DNA of 64,000 bases from Primulina eburnea. Lineage: Eukaryota > Streptophyta > Magnoliopsida > Lamiales > Gesneriaceae. The notes below the pieces were generated by a model, which was not told the origin of the DNA, searched no databases, and saw only the letters and a list, made by a program, of their open reading frames with translations. Shown here piece after piece: positions 45,812-56,055 of the stretch. The position numbers and the translations under genes were made by a program. Location of the stretch: NCBI RefSeq assembly GCF_022965805.1, contig NW_027331443.1:36001-100000 (forward strand). Direction: 5' to 3'. Within the stretch, counting starts at the first letter, position 1. Each line of letters begins with the position of its first letter.

Positions 45812-47265
45812 GAAATAGTTTCATAAAAAGAGTTGCCACGAAGTCCTTGATAGACTCCGGGGCCACTCACTCCTTTATTTTGTAGATATTCGCCAATCAT
45901 CTGGACGTCAACTCTATTGGACTCGACGTTAGCTATTCTGTGACAGCCTCATCAGGGGAATAGTTATCAGCTACTAACGTGGTCAGAAACATTGATCTGG
46001 AAATGCAGGGCCATCTAGTGTATGTCGATCTGATTGTGTTACCGATGCCAGAATTTGATATCGTCTTAGGATTGGACTGGCTGATGAAGAAGAAAGTTCT
46101 TATTTACTTTCAGAAAAGGTCAGTGTTGGTAAGACCATTGGGCATGGAGCAGTTTCTCTTTGAGCCAGATAGATGGAGGAGTTTCCCTCGCATGATCTCT
46201 TGTATGCAGGCACGAAGATTTATTCATAAGGGTTGTCAGACTTTCTTGGTTAGAATTGTTTCAGCGCCTGACATACCCACTCAGTCGATATCTGATGTAC
46301 CAATAGTAAGATATTTTCCTTACTTTCTTCCTAATGAAGTCACAGGCCTTCCACCAGAGAGAGAGGTGAAGTTCGCACCGTACCATTTAGCTCCAGCTGA
46401 GATGTTAGATCTCAAGCAGCAGATTCAGGAGCTCCTGGATAAAGAATTCATCCGCCCTAGTTTCTCGCCATAGGGCGCACTAGTGCTCTTTGTAAAGAAG
46501 AAAGATGGGAGCACGAGGCTGTGTATCGATTATTGAGAGTTGAACAAGGTGACAATCAAGAATAAATACCCACTTCCAATGATCAAGGACTTGTTCGATC
46601 ACTTGCAGGGAGCTACAATGTTCTCTCAAATCGATCTATGATCTGGTTATCATCAGTTGAAGGTAAAAGATGCAGATGTTCATAAGACAACCTTCATAAC
46701 CAGATAGGGGCATTATGAGTTCTTAGTGATGTCGTTTGGACTGACAAATGCTCCAGCAAATTTTATGGGCCCCTTGAACCGAGTATTTCAGCTCTACATA
46801 GATCAGTTCATCATTGTGTTCATTGATGACATACTTATCTACTTGAAGAGCCATGAGTAGCATAATCAACATTTGGGTACAGTTTTGCAAGTCTTGTAGA
46901 GTCACGGGATGTTTGCAAAATTTAGTAAGTGTGAATTCTGGTGGAGACAGTAGCGTTTTTGGGTCATATAATTTCTAGCAGTGGCATTGAGGTGGATCCA
47001 GCTAAGTTAGCAGTAGTTAAGGAATGGGTTGAGCCGAAGAATGCTTCAGAGATCCACAGTTTCTTAGGCTTAGAAGGCTACTTATAGGAAATTTATTTAG
47101 GGATTTTCTTCGATTGCAGTGCCACTCACTTCATTGAATAAGAAGAATGCTAAGTTTGTGTGGAGAGATGATTGGCGGAAGAGCTTCGATACTTTGAAGC
47201 AAGCTCTCATTTCAGCGCCAATTTTAGCCATGCCAGCAGGGCAAGGAAATTTTGTTTTTTACACC
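45812..47265 (+). pseudogene. Element C protease and RT, truncated in RNase H
   Basis: The protease starts at 45812 with LIDSGATHS near 45850-45878, then FDIVLGLDWL near 46050-46085. RT begins near 46365 with APYHLAP; about a dozen codons before it are deleted. FVKKKDGS is near 46480-46505, the catalytic FIDDILIY near 46815-46845, and RNase H starts near 47210 (FYTD). Stops at about 46471, 46534, 46640, 46708, 46858 and 46898 are mostly Trp, Gln or Arg codons changed by C-to-T or G-to-A. It is cut at about 47265 by the reversed copia LTR; integrase and the 3' LTR of C are gone. Confidence 0.88.
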
Positions 47266-47383
47266 GATAGCTTTATTTTTGGCTCGATATCAGTTTCTGC
47301 GCACTTAGGTAGAATCATTAAAAACATACTAACAAGTTTTTTTAACATCAAAATCAAGATTGAAAACATGAAATGTTCCAACA
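47266..47383 (-). repeat. Truncated 3' LTR of the non-coding copia element
   Basis: 118 bp matching 49742-49859 of the right LTR (GATAGCTTTA, TTGGCTCGATA, CACTTAGGTAGAATCAT words). The junction with element C's RNase H is at about 47265. Confidence 0.85.
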
Positions 47384-48471
47384 ATCTCTCCCTTTTGATG
47401 ATCACAAAACTTGAACAGTTAAAACGATTTTTAAATTTTAAATTTAAAAATTATTCTCCCCCTTATGAGAATCAAAAACATTTAAAACTAAAAAAAAATA
47501 TTCAATTCAAGGGATAGCACATATAAGAAAAGTTGAAAACTCCCCCTCAAGAACTGAATTAAAGACGAGTTTTAAAATGAATTTAAAACATTTTTCTGTT
47601 TGAGGGATAATTTTAAAGAAACTCCCCCTTACTTACAGAATTAAAAACTCCTCTTTAAAAATAATTATCTACGCCAAAAATTTGTAGCTTTAATCATTCA
47701 AGCAGTTTAGACAAGAATTCCGGAGGTATCAGTTCAATAACAAAGAAACATAATTGGGTAAACATGATGTTTATTTAATCAAATTGATATCCTTTTTATT
47801 ATACATTTAAGTACATCAGTAGTTATAAGGAAAAATTGCTACTCCAATAGCATATATTAAACAACATCAAATATCAATCAGTTTATGCATGACAGAAATG
47901 AATATACCAACAATTGGTTGTCTTGAATTCTTGAAGTGCTGCAACGATCTTGAGTCTCCTTGCCAGACAAATAGTTAGCTGCCTTGGACATGATCTATGT
48001 GTTTCCAAGCTAGTTGGGCTGAATCAAACTGGACTCAGCTGATGTTGAACCGCATTGATCATCTACTTGATCTGATATGGCAGTTAAGCGACGGTATAAT
48101 GTTGATGATTAAGTTCCACTTTAATCATCCAACATCTAAACATAGATAGGCTTCGTCTTTTGATCAGCTTCAACTGGTAGGTTGGCAACTGAAACCTTTT
48201 CTTCTGATCAGTTTTGCTGGATAGCCAACATGTAGGACTCGTATCCCTGCAGGTTGATTAAAGCCCCAAAGCTCTGAGTCGAGTGAAGTGGCCACAATAT
48301 TAGTTGCAGAGCCAATCCTCTCTACTCTTCGCAATGAGCGTTAGATAAAAATTTTCAAATAGTTTTGAAAATAATATAAAATACTTTTAAATAGCATTTA
48401 AAACTATTTTAAAGTAAAATAATTTTCGTCAGTTTTCAAATGTCCTTAGAACATCAAGCTCTGATACCAAT
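47384..48471 (-). other. Internal region of the non-coding copia element
   Basis: About 1.1 kb with no coding potential. Besides the true polypurine tract next to the LTR it has three more minus-strand purine tracts of the type AAGGGGGAG (near 47455-47465, 47540-47550, 47620-47632). The right end (48450-48471) is the primer-binding site region (CTCTGATACCAATTG on the + strand). Confidence 0.65.
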
Positions 48472-49859
48472 TGATGGATCAGTTCAAGCACGTGCGAGGG
48501 TGCTTCAAACACAATATTCTCAATGAGCTACAATAGCTCGTTTTCTAAGAATGTATACACCGATGAATTAGATCGAGTTTAGTTTCAAACCAAGCGGGAA
48601 ACACTCGACGTAATCCCTCGATAAGAAAAACTGAAAGATTTTAAAGTCAAATTACTTGTGTAAACTGGTCGACTGAAGAAAAAAAAAAAAAGAAGGAATC
48701 AGTTATGGCTTCTATCAGTTCAACTATGGACAGAGCTGAACTGATATTAGCTGAACTGATCAAATTATTTTAAGAAACACAGTTGAGTCGTTAATACACA
48801 AGATGTTTATGGATGTTCGGAGACTTCAACTGCTCTTACGTCACCCCTTCTACCACCTCGAGTAGGATCCACTAGAAGACTATGATTTATACAACACTTT
48901 GCACGAACCCACCCAGATTAGGACTTATCCACTGTCTAACTGAACTCTTAGTCTAGAATGAAGGCATCACCTTCCAGCCAACACTTGTTTAACGTCTATG
49001 TGTCAAATACTACATACTCAAGTTTTATGTCTTTGTGCAGGACGAAATATGAGTGGTGGTGTGTGTGTGTGTGAACTGATTTCTGAAAACAACCCGAAAG
49101 ATGTTCTCACACACTGAATGAAATAAGCTTCTACACTAAGCTGATATAACTTTGAAGTGTTCCCTCGACTGGGCTGATTGCTTCTTTATAAGCTGATATG
49201 CAATAAATGTGCCCTCTCTTGTTTTTACCTCTAGTTCATATATATTTGTTGATGGTCTTGGTCTGTATTTTTAGCAGCAATGCGACCGTACATCAAGACT
49301 CGTCACATGTGATCGTTGCAGCTTGAATCTGTTCCTTGAAATTTGTGTCTCGACTTTTCCCACAGTCATTTTGGAACATTTTGTCTTTAAGCTTTGCTGC
49401 AACATCTATTATTCTACTATTGATAGTACAGATGTTTTGTACCTTTTTGCACAGCTTTATCCCATTGAATAAGCTTGTCGAGTTCTGCAACTGATTGGTT
49501 CTAACTGATGCTCTGAACTGGTCATTTGAACTGATCTTCAGTTGGGCTGGTGAAATCAGTTGACTCGTCAGTTTAACTAATTTCACTCTTTCAATTGAAC
49601 TGGTCAGCAGGGCTTTTCATTAGTTGAACTCTTCATCAGCTGGCTGGGCTTCTGAAGGTCTTCTGTTGAACCATCTATCAGCTGGACAATCAGTTGAACT
49701 GGTTCAGTTTTATTAATCAGTTGGTACTTTCCGTTTGCATTCTTCGATAGCTTTACTTTTGGCTCGATACCTTATGTGCACTTAGGTAGAATCATAGAAA
49801 CATAATAACAAGTTTTGTTAAGATCAAAATCAAGATTGCGAACATGAAATGTTCCAATA
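48472..49859 (-). repeat. 5' LTR of the non-coding copia element (1388 bp)
   Basis: It spans TGATGGATCAG to TGTTCCAATA (the terminal CA has become TA) and is bordered on the left by an initiator-Met primer site. A minus-strand TATA box TTATAAAG lies at 49193-49200. The frame at 49293-49586 lies wholly inside this LTR and is not taken as a gene. Confidence 0.85.
49193..49200 (-). promoter_or_regulatory. TATA box in copia-type LTR
   Basis: TTATAAAG on the minus strand, about 660 bp from the LTR's outer end, is the likely promoter of the non-coding copia element. Confidence 0.5.
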
Positions 49860-51197
49860 AAAATCCAAACTTTCAGCTAGCACATTTGCATATAAACTGA
49901 TCTGGCGTATTTTAATATTTTTTGCATATGTATTTAAATCTAAAGATTCATACATGGAGAACGCAAATGAAAGAGGCAGGAATCTGACCCATAAATAGCC
50001 AACCTCGGAGGTTTTTTAAATTCTTTGTATTACAATAATAAACTTGACTTTAGCTTGAATTTACAAATTTATTATTGTCGTTGTTCTATCTACTTAATTC
50101 GTTGATTTCTATTTCAACTAAAGCAAAACATAGTATGTATATTCCGCAAAGATTTAATTGTAACGAAGTTAATTTTATAAATGTTTATATCTTAATTTTA
50201 CATTCTGTAACTATAGCTAGAATTTGTATTCTTCATCTTTGTCAAGTGATCTACATACAATATTTCGATTTTTTGGCAAATAAAAAGAGTTTGCCAATTT
50301 GTACTTTATTTGAAATGTATTTAGCGAAATCCTTGCAGTAGTTTACATTTTGTTATGTCATATAAATTTTTTAAGCATGCTTTAATAGATTGCTCTTTTT
50401 ATTTTGTCTGTTTATGTTGTACTTAGGTATGATTCGATATAATGAATATTTTCTTATTACGCTAGAGCATAGAGGGTTTAACTTATGCATAAAATGCCTA
50501 ATGATAAATATAGCTTTAATTGTTTTTTGCCCCCTTCAATTTATTAGCTTAATTTAGAAGACAAATTTTAGTTTTTTATATTCAATAAATTTTAGTTTGA
50601 TGATATTCTGATATTTTTTTAACAATCTTTTGACTATTTGTTTACTTTTTTTACATTGAAGTTTAACATTATTTCACAGGAGATGATATTACGGCTTCAA
50701 AAAAATAATATTTTGAATGATAAAAAATCTATATCATGGTAGGTAACAAATTAAGGTTGACAGATTTATTTAAATTTTGGAATTCATTGACTTACATGAA
50801 TATATGTATGATACAAAATATTTTGGTATCATGGTGTTGTAATATCATGAATGTTTAATATATTAAGCTCATAGTGTTTCTCGATGACTAGTATATATAA
50901 AGAGTGGAATAAGACCAGGAATAGCCAATATTTATTTAATTTATTTTAATTAATAAACAAATGGGAAGGAGCCTGATATTAATTTTCCCCAAAGATTTTT
51001 GACCAAACTGAAATTGCAGTGACATTTTTGACCGAACTGAAATCGCAAAACAGTCGTTCCGAAGGATTTGGATCCGCTATCCGCTGTTCTGCTTGCCAAT
51101 CAGTTCCTAGGTAAAAGTTTCGTCTCTCTGTTGGACGGATTTAATCTTTTATGCTGAATCATTTCTATGTTGTCACTAGCCACTGCTATCATAAGGT

Positions 51198-51262
51198 AAA
51201 GTTGTCCTCCAAAGTCTTTTTTTTTTTAATTTTTTTTTAAAGTTGTCCTCCAAAGTCTTTTT
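51198..51262. repeat. 24-bp direct repeat
   Basis: AAAGTTGTCCTCCAAAGTCT occurs at 51198 and again at 51239, separated by a T-rich spacer. It looks like a local slippage duplication. Confidence 0.8.
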
Positions 51263-52282
51263 CTTTAAATTGTTTTATCTTACAAATATATTTTATTTCA
51301 ATTTCAAATATATTATACATCCAAATCTTTATATTTAAACTTATTCTAAAGGTGTTTATTTTTCTTAAATGCTATTAATATAAATTGTGAAAATAATTTT
51401 ATGTTCAATTAATTTTTAAATTTTTTTTATTTTGTGTTTAAAAAAATATATAAAATTGGCAAGTCCATGTTCTAATTTGGATTAGATTCATCGGGTTCAA
51501 GGACAAGTTCCATGTAAACATTAATTATTGCTATAAACCCATCACTTTTCTATTAACGTCTATATCATACAAAGGAATAGACTTATATAAAGTAAAGGTT
51601 AGGACTTCAAACTCATCTACAATAGGATAGGGTTCTGTAGACCTATTTAAGGGAAGGTCCAGCCCTAATTGATTGATGATTTTGAACATGAAAATATTTA
51701 TATTTATATTGAGGTTCCTCGTTCAAGTCTAGATATATGAGAGAGTATGGTACCTGCTATTTTTGTACCTAACGACTTTTGATTCAGAAATCATATAAAT
51801 TTCTTTCTCTATAAGGGTGGACGATATTATAGGTGTATTTTTTGTAATCCTAGAGAGCCACGTAATCGATATTAATAATTTTATTATGAATCTTTTATGT
51901 TATATTTGAGAGGATGAATTTTGGTTATTTGTATTGTTTACAATGAAATAATAAAGTAAATCTTAAATTTTCATATTATTTATTTATGCATTAATAATAT
52001 AAAGTATAATTGATTTCAAATGACATAATTATTGAGTGAACTTGAAATTCAATCTTATTAACTTGAAATATCATATAAACATACAAATTTAAATTTAGAT
52101 TTTTATGATCTTACTTTTTTAAAACAAACAAAATACATTTTAAATCAGTGAATAAATTCAAGCACAAAAACTTGATGATAAGGTCTATTGGGAATCCAAG
52201 AGCCAAATAATAATAATAATATATCCATTTAAAATAAGGTGACGTCTGCTTTAAACAATTGGGGTTTTTTTAAAAAAAAAAT

Positions 52283-52420
52283 AATTAAAAGATCGTCATA
52301 AAAATGTTGGAAATTGAAAATCTTTACGAAATTAGTACAATCCAGAAAAAAAATATAAAATTAAAAGATCGTTATAAAAATGTTGGAAATTGAAAATCTT
52401 TATGAAATTAGTACAATCCA
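52283..52420. repeat. 61-bp near-tandem duplication
   Basis: A unit beginning ATTAAAAGATCGTCATAAAA and ending AGTACAATCCA is present at 52283-52344 and 52360-52420 with two base differences, both C/T. The duplication is close to, but outside, the LTR that starts at 52523. Confidence 0.85.
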
Positions 52421-52650
52421 TATTTGCTGCTCTGGATTTTTTTGTGTCCGGAGCAACAAATTCCAAATTTCTATCACTTTTTAAAAAATAAAATAAAATT
52501 GACCACATATTCAGACACTTTGTGTAATGCCCGAGATTTTGAGTCTGTTGGAGATTGTTGATTATGAACTGATATAATTATAGTCGGGCCATACCGAGAC
52601 TAAATTGGGAAAGTATATGAAATATACTAATTTTTGGACCGAAGGTGTGG

Positions 52651-52814
52651 CACCCGGGCGGAAGCTTTTGACCGCCCGAGCGCCATTGAATAGGGTAAGA
52701 AACCCGAACATCTCGCGCCCGGGCGGTAAGTTATATCCGCCCGAGCGCGATTGTTTATTATGCGAGGACCGAACGTTTCGCGCCCGGGCGGAAATTTATG
52801 TCCGCCCGAGCGCC
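52651..52814. repeat. Three-hairpin array upstream of the F promoter
   Basis: Three units, each GCGCCCGGGCGG, then 9-10 variable bases, then CCGCCCGAGCGC (52651-52684, 52714-52750, 52780-52814). Each unit folds on itself with one internal mismatch in a 12-bp stem. The loops and spacers differ while the arms are kept. Confidence 0.9.
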
Positions 52815-52862
52815 AATCGATCTTCATGAAAAAGTGACACGTTTCTTCAGCATGCAATGAAT

Positions 52863-52875
52863 GTATATATATATT
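52863..52875 (+). promoter_or_regulatory. TATA-like run in F LTR
   Basis: An alternating TA run (TATATATATATTG) about 340 bp into the LTR is the best TATA candidate; an AG-rich leader follows. Confidence 0.5.
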
Positions 52876-54583
52876 GTCATCCTTCAGAAATCAGAAGGAA
52901 GAAACGAAGAAAAGAATCGATAAAGGTTCAGAAAAATCTTACGCCTTTAGATTTCGATCCGTCCGTTCGATTTTCAATCCGACTTCAGTACCGTGTTCCT
53001 ATCGACGCAGGCTACAACTGGACAAAATATTTGTTACGTTTTGATATGTTTTGAAATTATGATATAGTTGGAATCGAATACACTTCATATATGATGTTCT
53101 TGGCATGTTAGACATCGTAAAATCGAAATCAGATTGAGAAACAGATTGATTATGAAATTGTTATGATTTTTCAGAATATATCGATTGATATTGGACAGAT
53201 TTGGATTAAGGATTGATTACAGATTATATTGGATATGGGTTATAGATTGTAATTGATATGTTGATGTGGTATTAATGGGAATGTCGAGATCGTTCCGTTA
53301 TGCCGTTGATTTTGGGTTGAATCCAGATTAATTAGATTGGTATTAATTGGAGCAGTATATTGATATGATATTATTGGTATTGTCATTGCCAGATTGAGGG
53401 ATTAACAGACTTTGAATTCCAGACAGGAACGTCGTCAGAACTGCAACAAAAGAAAGATATAAGTTAATGTGGTATTGGGAGATCGACTTGAGTAGGATAT
53501 ACTTGAGTTTCCCTAAATCACATACTTATTATTATTATTACTATGTTCATTGATATATGCTTGTTCTATTGATTTATAGGAAGCATGTATTAGATGAGTA
53601 TTAGACGAGTGATCTTGTGACATAAGTGCCGATTGTGATGGAATCGTCACTGGCACATTGCACATTGTCACAAGATAGTGAATTGGCGATAGTGCCACAG
53701 TCTGTGATGGATAGGTCAAGACACCGGATGTTTGGTTATATCGAAGTGGATAGAATTGGATTTTCTTCTATTACTGATGTTCGATATAGGAATACCAACG
53801 TTTGGAAACCGGAATCCCTAGACTAGGATTGAGTCTAGTCTGAGACGTGGAGTCACGAGTATGATTAACAGTTTTGTATTGATTATGTTTTCAGATTTGA
53901 TACATATTACTGATATTTTTTACATGCCTTTATATTGTTTATATGATTGCATGTTTCATTGATTTATACTGGATTTTATTCTCACCGGAGTTATCCGGCT
54001 GTTGTCGTGTTTGTATGTGTGCATGACAACAGGTGGGACATGTTCGAATCAAGGAGATGAAGAGAGATCGAGATTAGAGTGGAGACTACGGACTTTGATT
54101 TGAGATAGGGTTTGGAACACTTGATATGTAGTTGTTAAACCTTAGTTCGAATGTTTGTATATAGTAACAGACGTGTACTTTTAATACTGACATGTATGCT
54201 AGAACGTATTCCATTATGTTCCGCATTTAATGCTGTATTTTTTTTAAAAAAAAAATTAGATCCTGTTTATTATAATTGATTACATTGTCCCAATAATGAT
54301 TAAGAAAATGATTAGCGTCCGGTCCCCACAACAGCATGTATCAAAGCGATAGATCTTTTAGATTGAGATAGGAGCTAGTGAGCGGGGCAGAATGTGTTTT
54401 CTTTCCTTGCTATTGATTGCTAGCATGATTTGTTGCATTATAATGCATGTTTATCTGACTTGATTTGAAAACATGTGTTATTGAGAATGAATCAGAGCCG
54501 ATTCTGGATCAGCAGTAAGATGATCGGAGGATGACTGAAACAGATTTGTTATATTTTGTTGCTAACCCTTTTGATAATCAGAT

Positions 54584-55735
54584 ATGCCTCCCCGAAGAGT
54601 ACCGGAATAGGGTAGTATTTCGAATCCTCCAATGGATGTGACAGCAACACCGATGGAGACATTGCTGAAGAGATTTCAGTCGTTTCATCCACCAACTCTG
54701 AAAGGTACTGAGACTTCAATTGATTGTGAGAGTTGGCTGGATGACATTGAGATGCTGTTTGAGTCCTTAGTTTATACTGATGAGCGGAGAGTGAAACTGA
54801 TAGGGCACCAGTTGCATGATGTTGCAAAGAACTGGTGGATTACAACCAAGCGAGTATTGGAGCATCGAGGTACTGTTATTACCTGAAATGTGTTTAGAAC
54901 TGAATTTTATCAGAGGTTCTTTTCAGTGTCATACAGGAAGGATAAGGGAGCAGAGTTTGCGAACTTGAGACAGGATCAGCTGAACATTGAAGAATATGTG
55001 GCCAAGTTCTCTACACTACTACGATTTGCTCCACATGTGGCCCAAAATGACGAAGCCGTTGCTGATCAACTCATTAATGACCTGAATCCTGAAATCTTTA
55101 TTTTGATAAATACTGGGAGACCGAACAACTTTACTGATGCCTTGAATAGAGCCAATGGAGCCAAAGCCGGTCTGATGAGACAGAGAGGAGCTTCGTTTGT
55201 ACCTCCAGCACCGAGACCACAGATGCCTCCACCATCCTCCAGAATTGAGAGTGGCAGTAGTAGTGGGAAGAAAGATTTCTTGAAAGCTCGAGGGAAGCAG
55301 ATCAAGAAGTCAGGAAGCAGTTATTCTAGCTCTGGGAGTCCTCGACAAAGCCAGAGCTATAGTGGACCTTATTGCAGCACTTGTGGAGGGAAACATGCCG
55401 CAGAGCAGTGCCGAGGAGTGTTCGGTAGTTGTCGCATTTGCAGACAGCGGGGACACTTTGCTAGAGTTTGTACCCAGAGAGATACTCAAAGATCACAGGG
55501 TGCTGAATCGTCTGGATCAGTAGCTTAGACTGGTAGACGACCACCCGCTGCAGTTCATTCATTTCAGCCAGCACCATCTCAGTCACAGCAGAGGCCAGGA
55601 GGAAGCCAGACAATCAGTCAGCCTCCTAGACAGCAGGCCAGAGTATTTTCTTTGACAGAGGAGCAGGCTCAGGATGCACCTGACGATGTGGTTGCAGGTA
55701 ACTGTTTTATCTCTGGTTACCCTGCTTATGATTGA
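54584..55735 (+). pseudogene. Element F gag with CCHC zinc knuckle
   Basis: It starts at ATG 54584 (MPPRRVPE) and has in-frame stops near 54608 (TAG), 54884 (TGA, Trp-type change) and 55526 (TAG, Gln-type change). Landmarks: FHPPTLKGTE near 54685-54712, ESWLDDIEMLFE near 54730-54765, EFYQRFF near 54900-54925, FANLRQDQLNIEEYV near 54955-55000, a serine-rich linker, and the canonical zinc knuckle C-R-I-C-R-Q-R-G-H-F-A-R-V-C (C-x2-C-x4-H-x4-C) near 55432-55475, preceded by a second cysteine cluster near 55370-55410. The stops preserve the frame, so decay is mostly by point change. Confidence 0.88.
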
Positions 55736-56055
55736 TAGACATTGGTGCATCGCATACATTTATATCTGAGCGATTTGCATTGAGTTATGCTTTGCCTGTT
55801 GAGTCATTGTCTACGGTAGTGTCTGTCTCTTCTCCGTTAGGGACATGTTTGATATCAATGAAGTCTGTTAGATCTTGTATACTGCAGTATGATGGGCATG
55901 AAATTGAGTTAGATTGTATTGTGCTTGGGCTCTCTGATTTTGACTGTATTATCGGTATTGATATGTTGACCAAGTACAGAGCTACTGTCGATTGTTTCCA
56001 CAAGATTGTGAGATTCAGACGTGAGATGGCGGATGAGTGGAAATTCTACGGTAAG

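Larger units (their letters stand above)
47266..49859 (-). mobile_element. Reversed non-coding copia-type element
   Basis: The right LTR is 48472-49859 (TGATGGATCAG to TGTTCCAATA), next to a primer-binding site. On the left only the last 118 bp of the other LTR remain (47266-47383, ending TTCCAACA), followed by a minus-strand polypurine tract AAAAGGGAGAGAT (47384-47396). The 1.1 kb between the LTRs has no gag or pol and only short frames. It is a non-autonomous derivative, or a full element that lost its genes. It cuts element C's RNase H; most of the left LTR was deleted at the junction. Confidence 0.8.
49860..52522. other. AT-rich intergenic stretch, no gene recognised
   Basis: 2.7 kb of very AT-rich DNA with no frame resembling a known protein. 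The longest frame (50075-50341) is hydrophobic and low in information. It contains three local duplications: a 23-bp unit at 50995-51017 and 51026-51048, a 24-bp unit at 51198-51221 and 51239-51262, and a 61-bp unit at 52283-52420. No LTR ends or terminal inverted repeats were seen. It may be the only non-retroelement DNA left of 60 kb. Confidence 0.5.
52523..54333 (+). repeat. 5' LTR of gypsy element F (1.8 kb)
   Basis: It runs from TGTAATGCCCGAG to CCCCACAACA, followed by the primer-site-like GCATGTATCAAAGCG. It carries three GC-rich hairpins at 52651-52814 and, 48 bp after them, a TATA-type run GTATATATATATATTG (52863-52875). Element F's coding region follows on the + strand; its 3' LTR is outside the window or lost. 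Confidence 0.82.

Noticed and set aside
50075..50341. 88-codon ORF in the AT-rich island
   Set aside because: Hydrophobic, low information and AT-driven, with no recognisable motif.
54549..54827. 92-codon minus-strand ORF
   Set aside because: It is the antisense shadow of the element F gag start.
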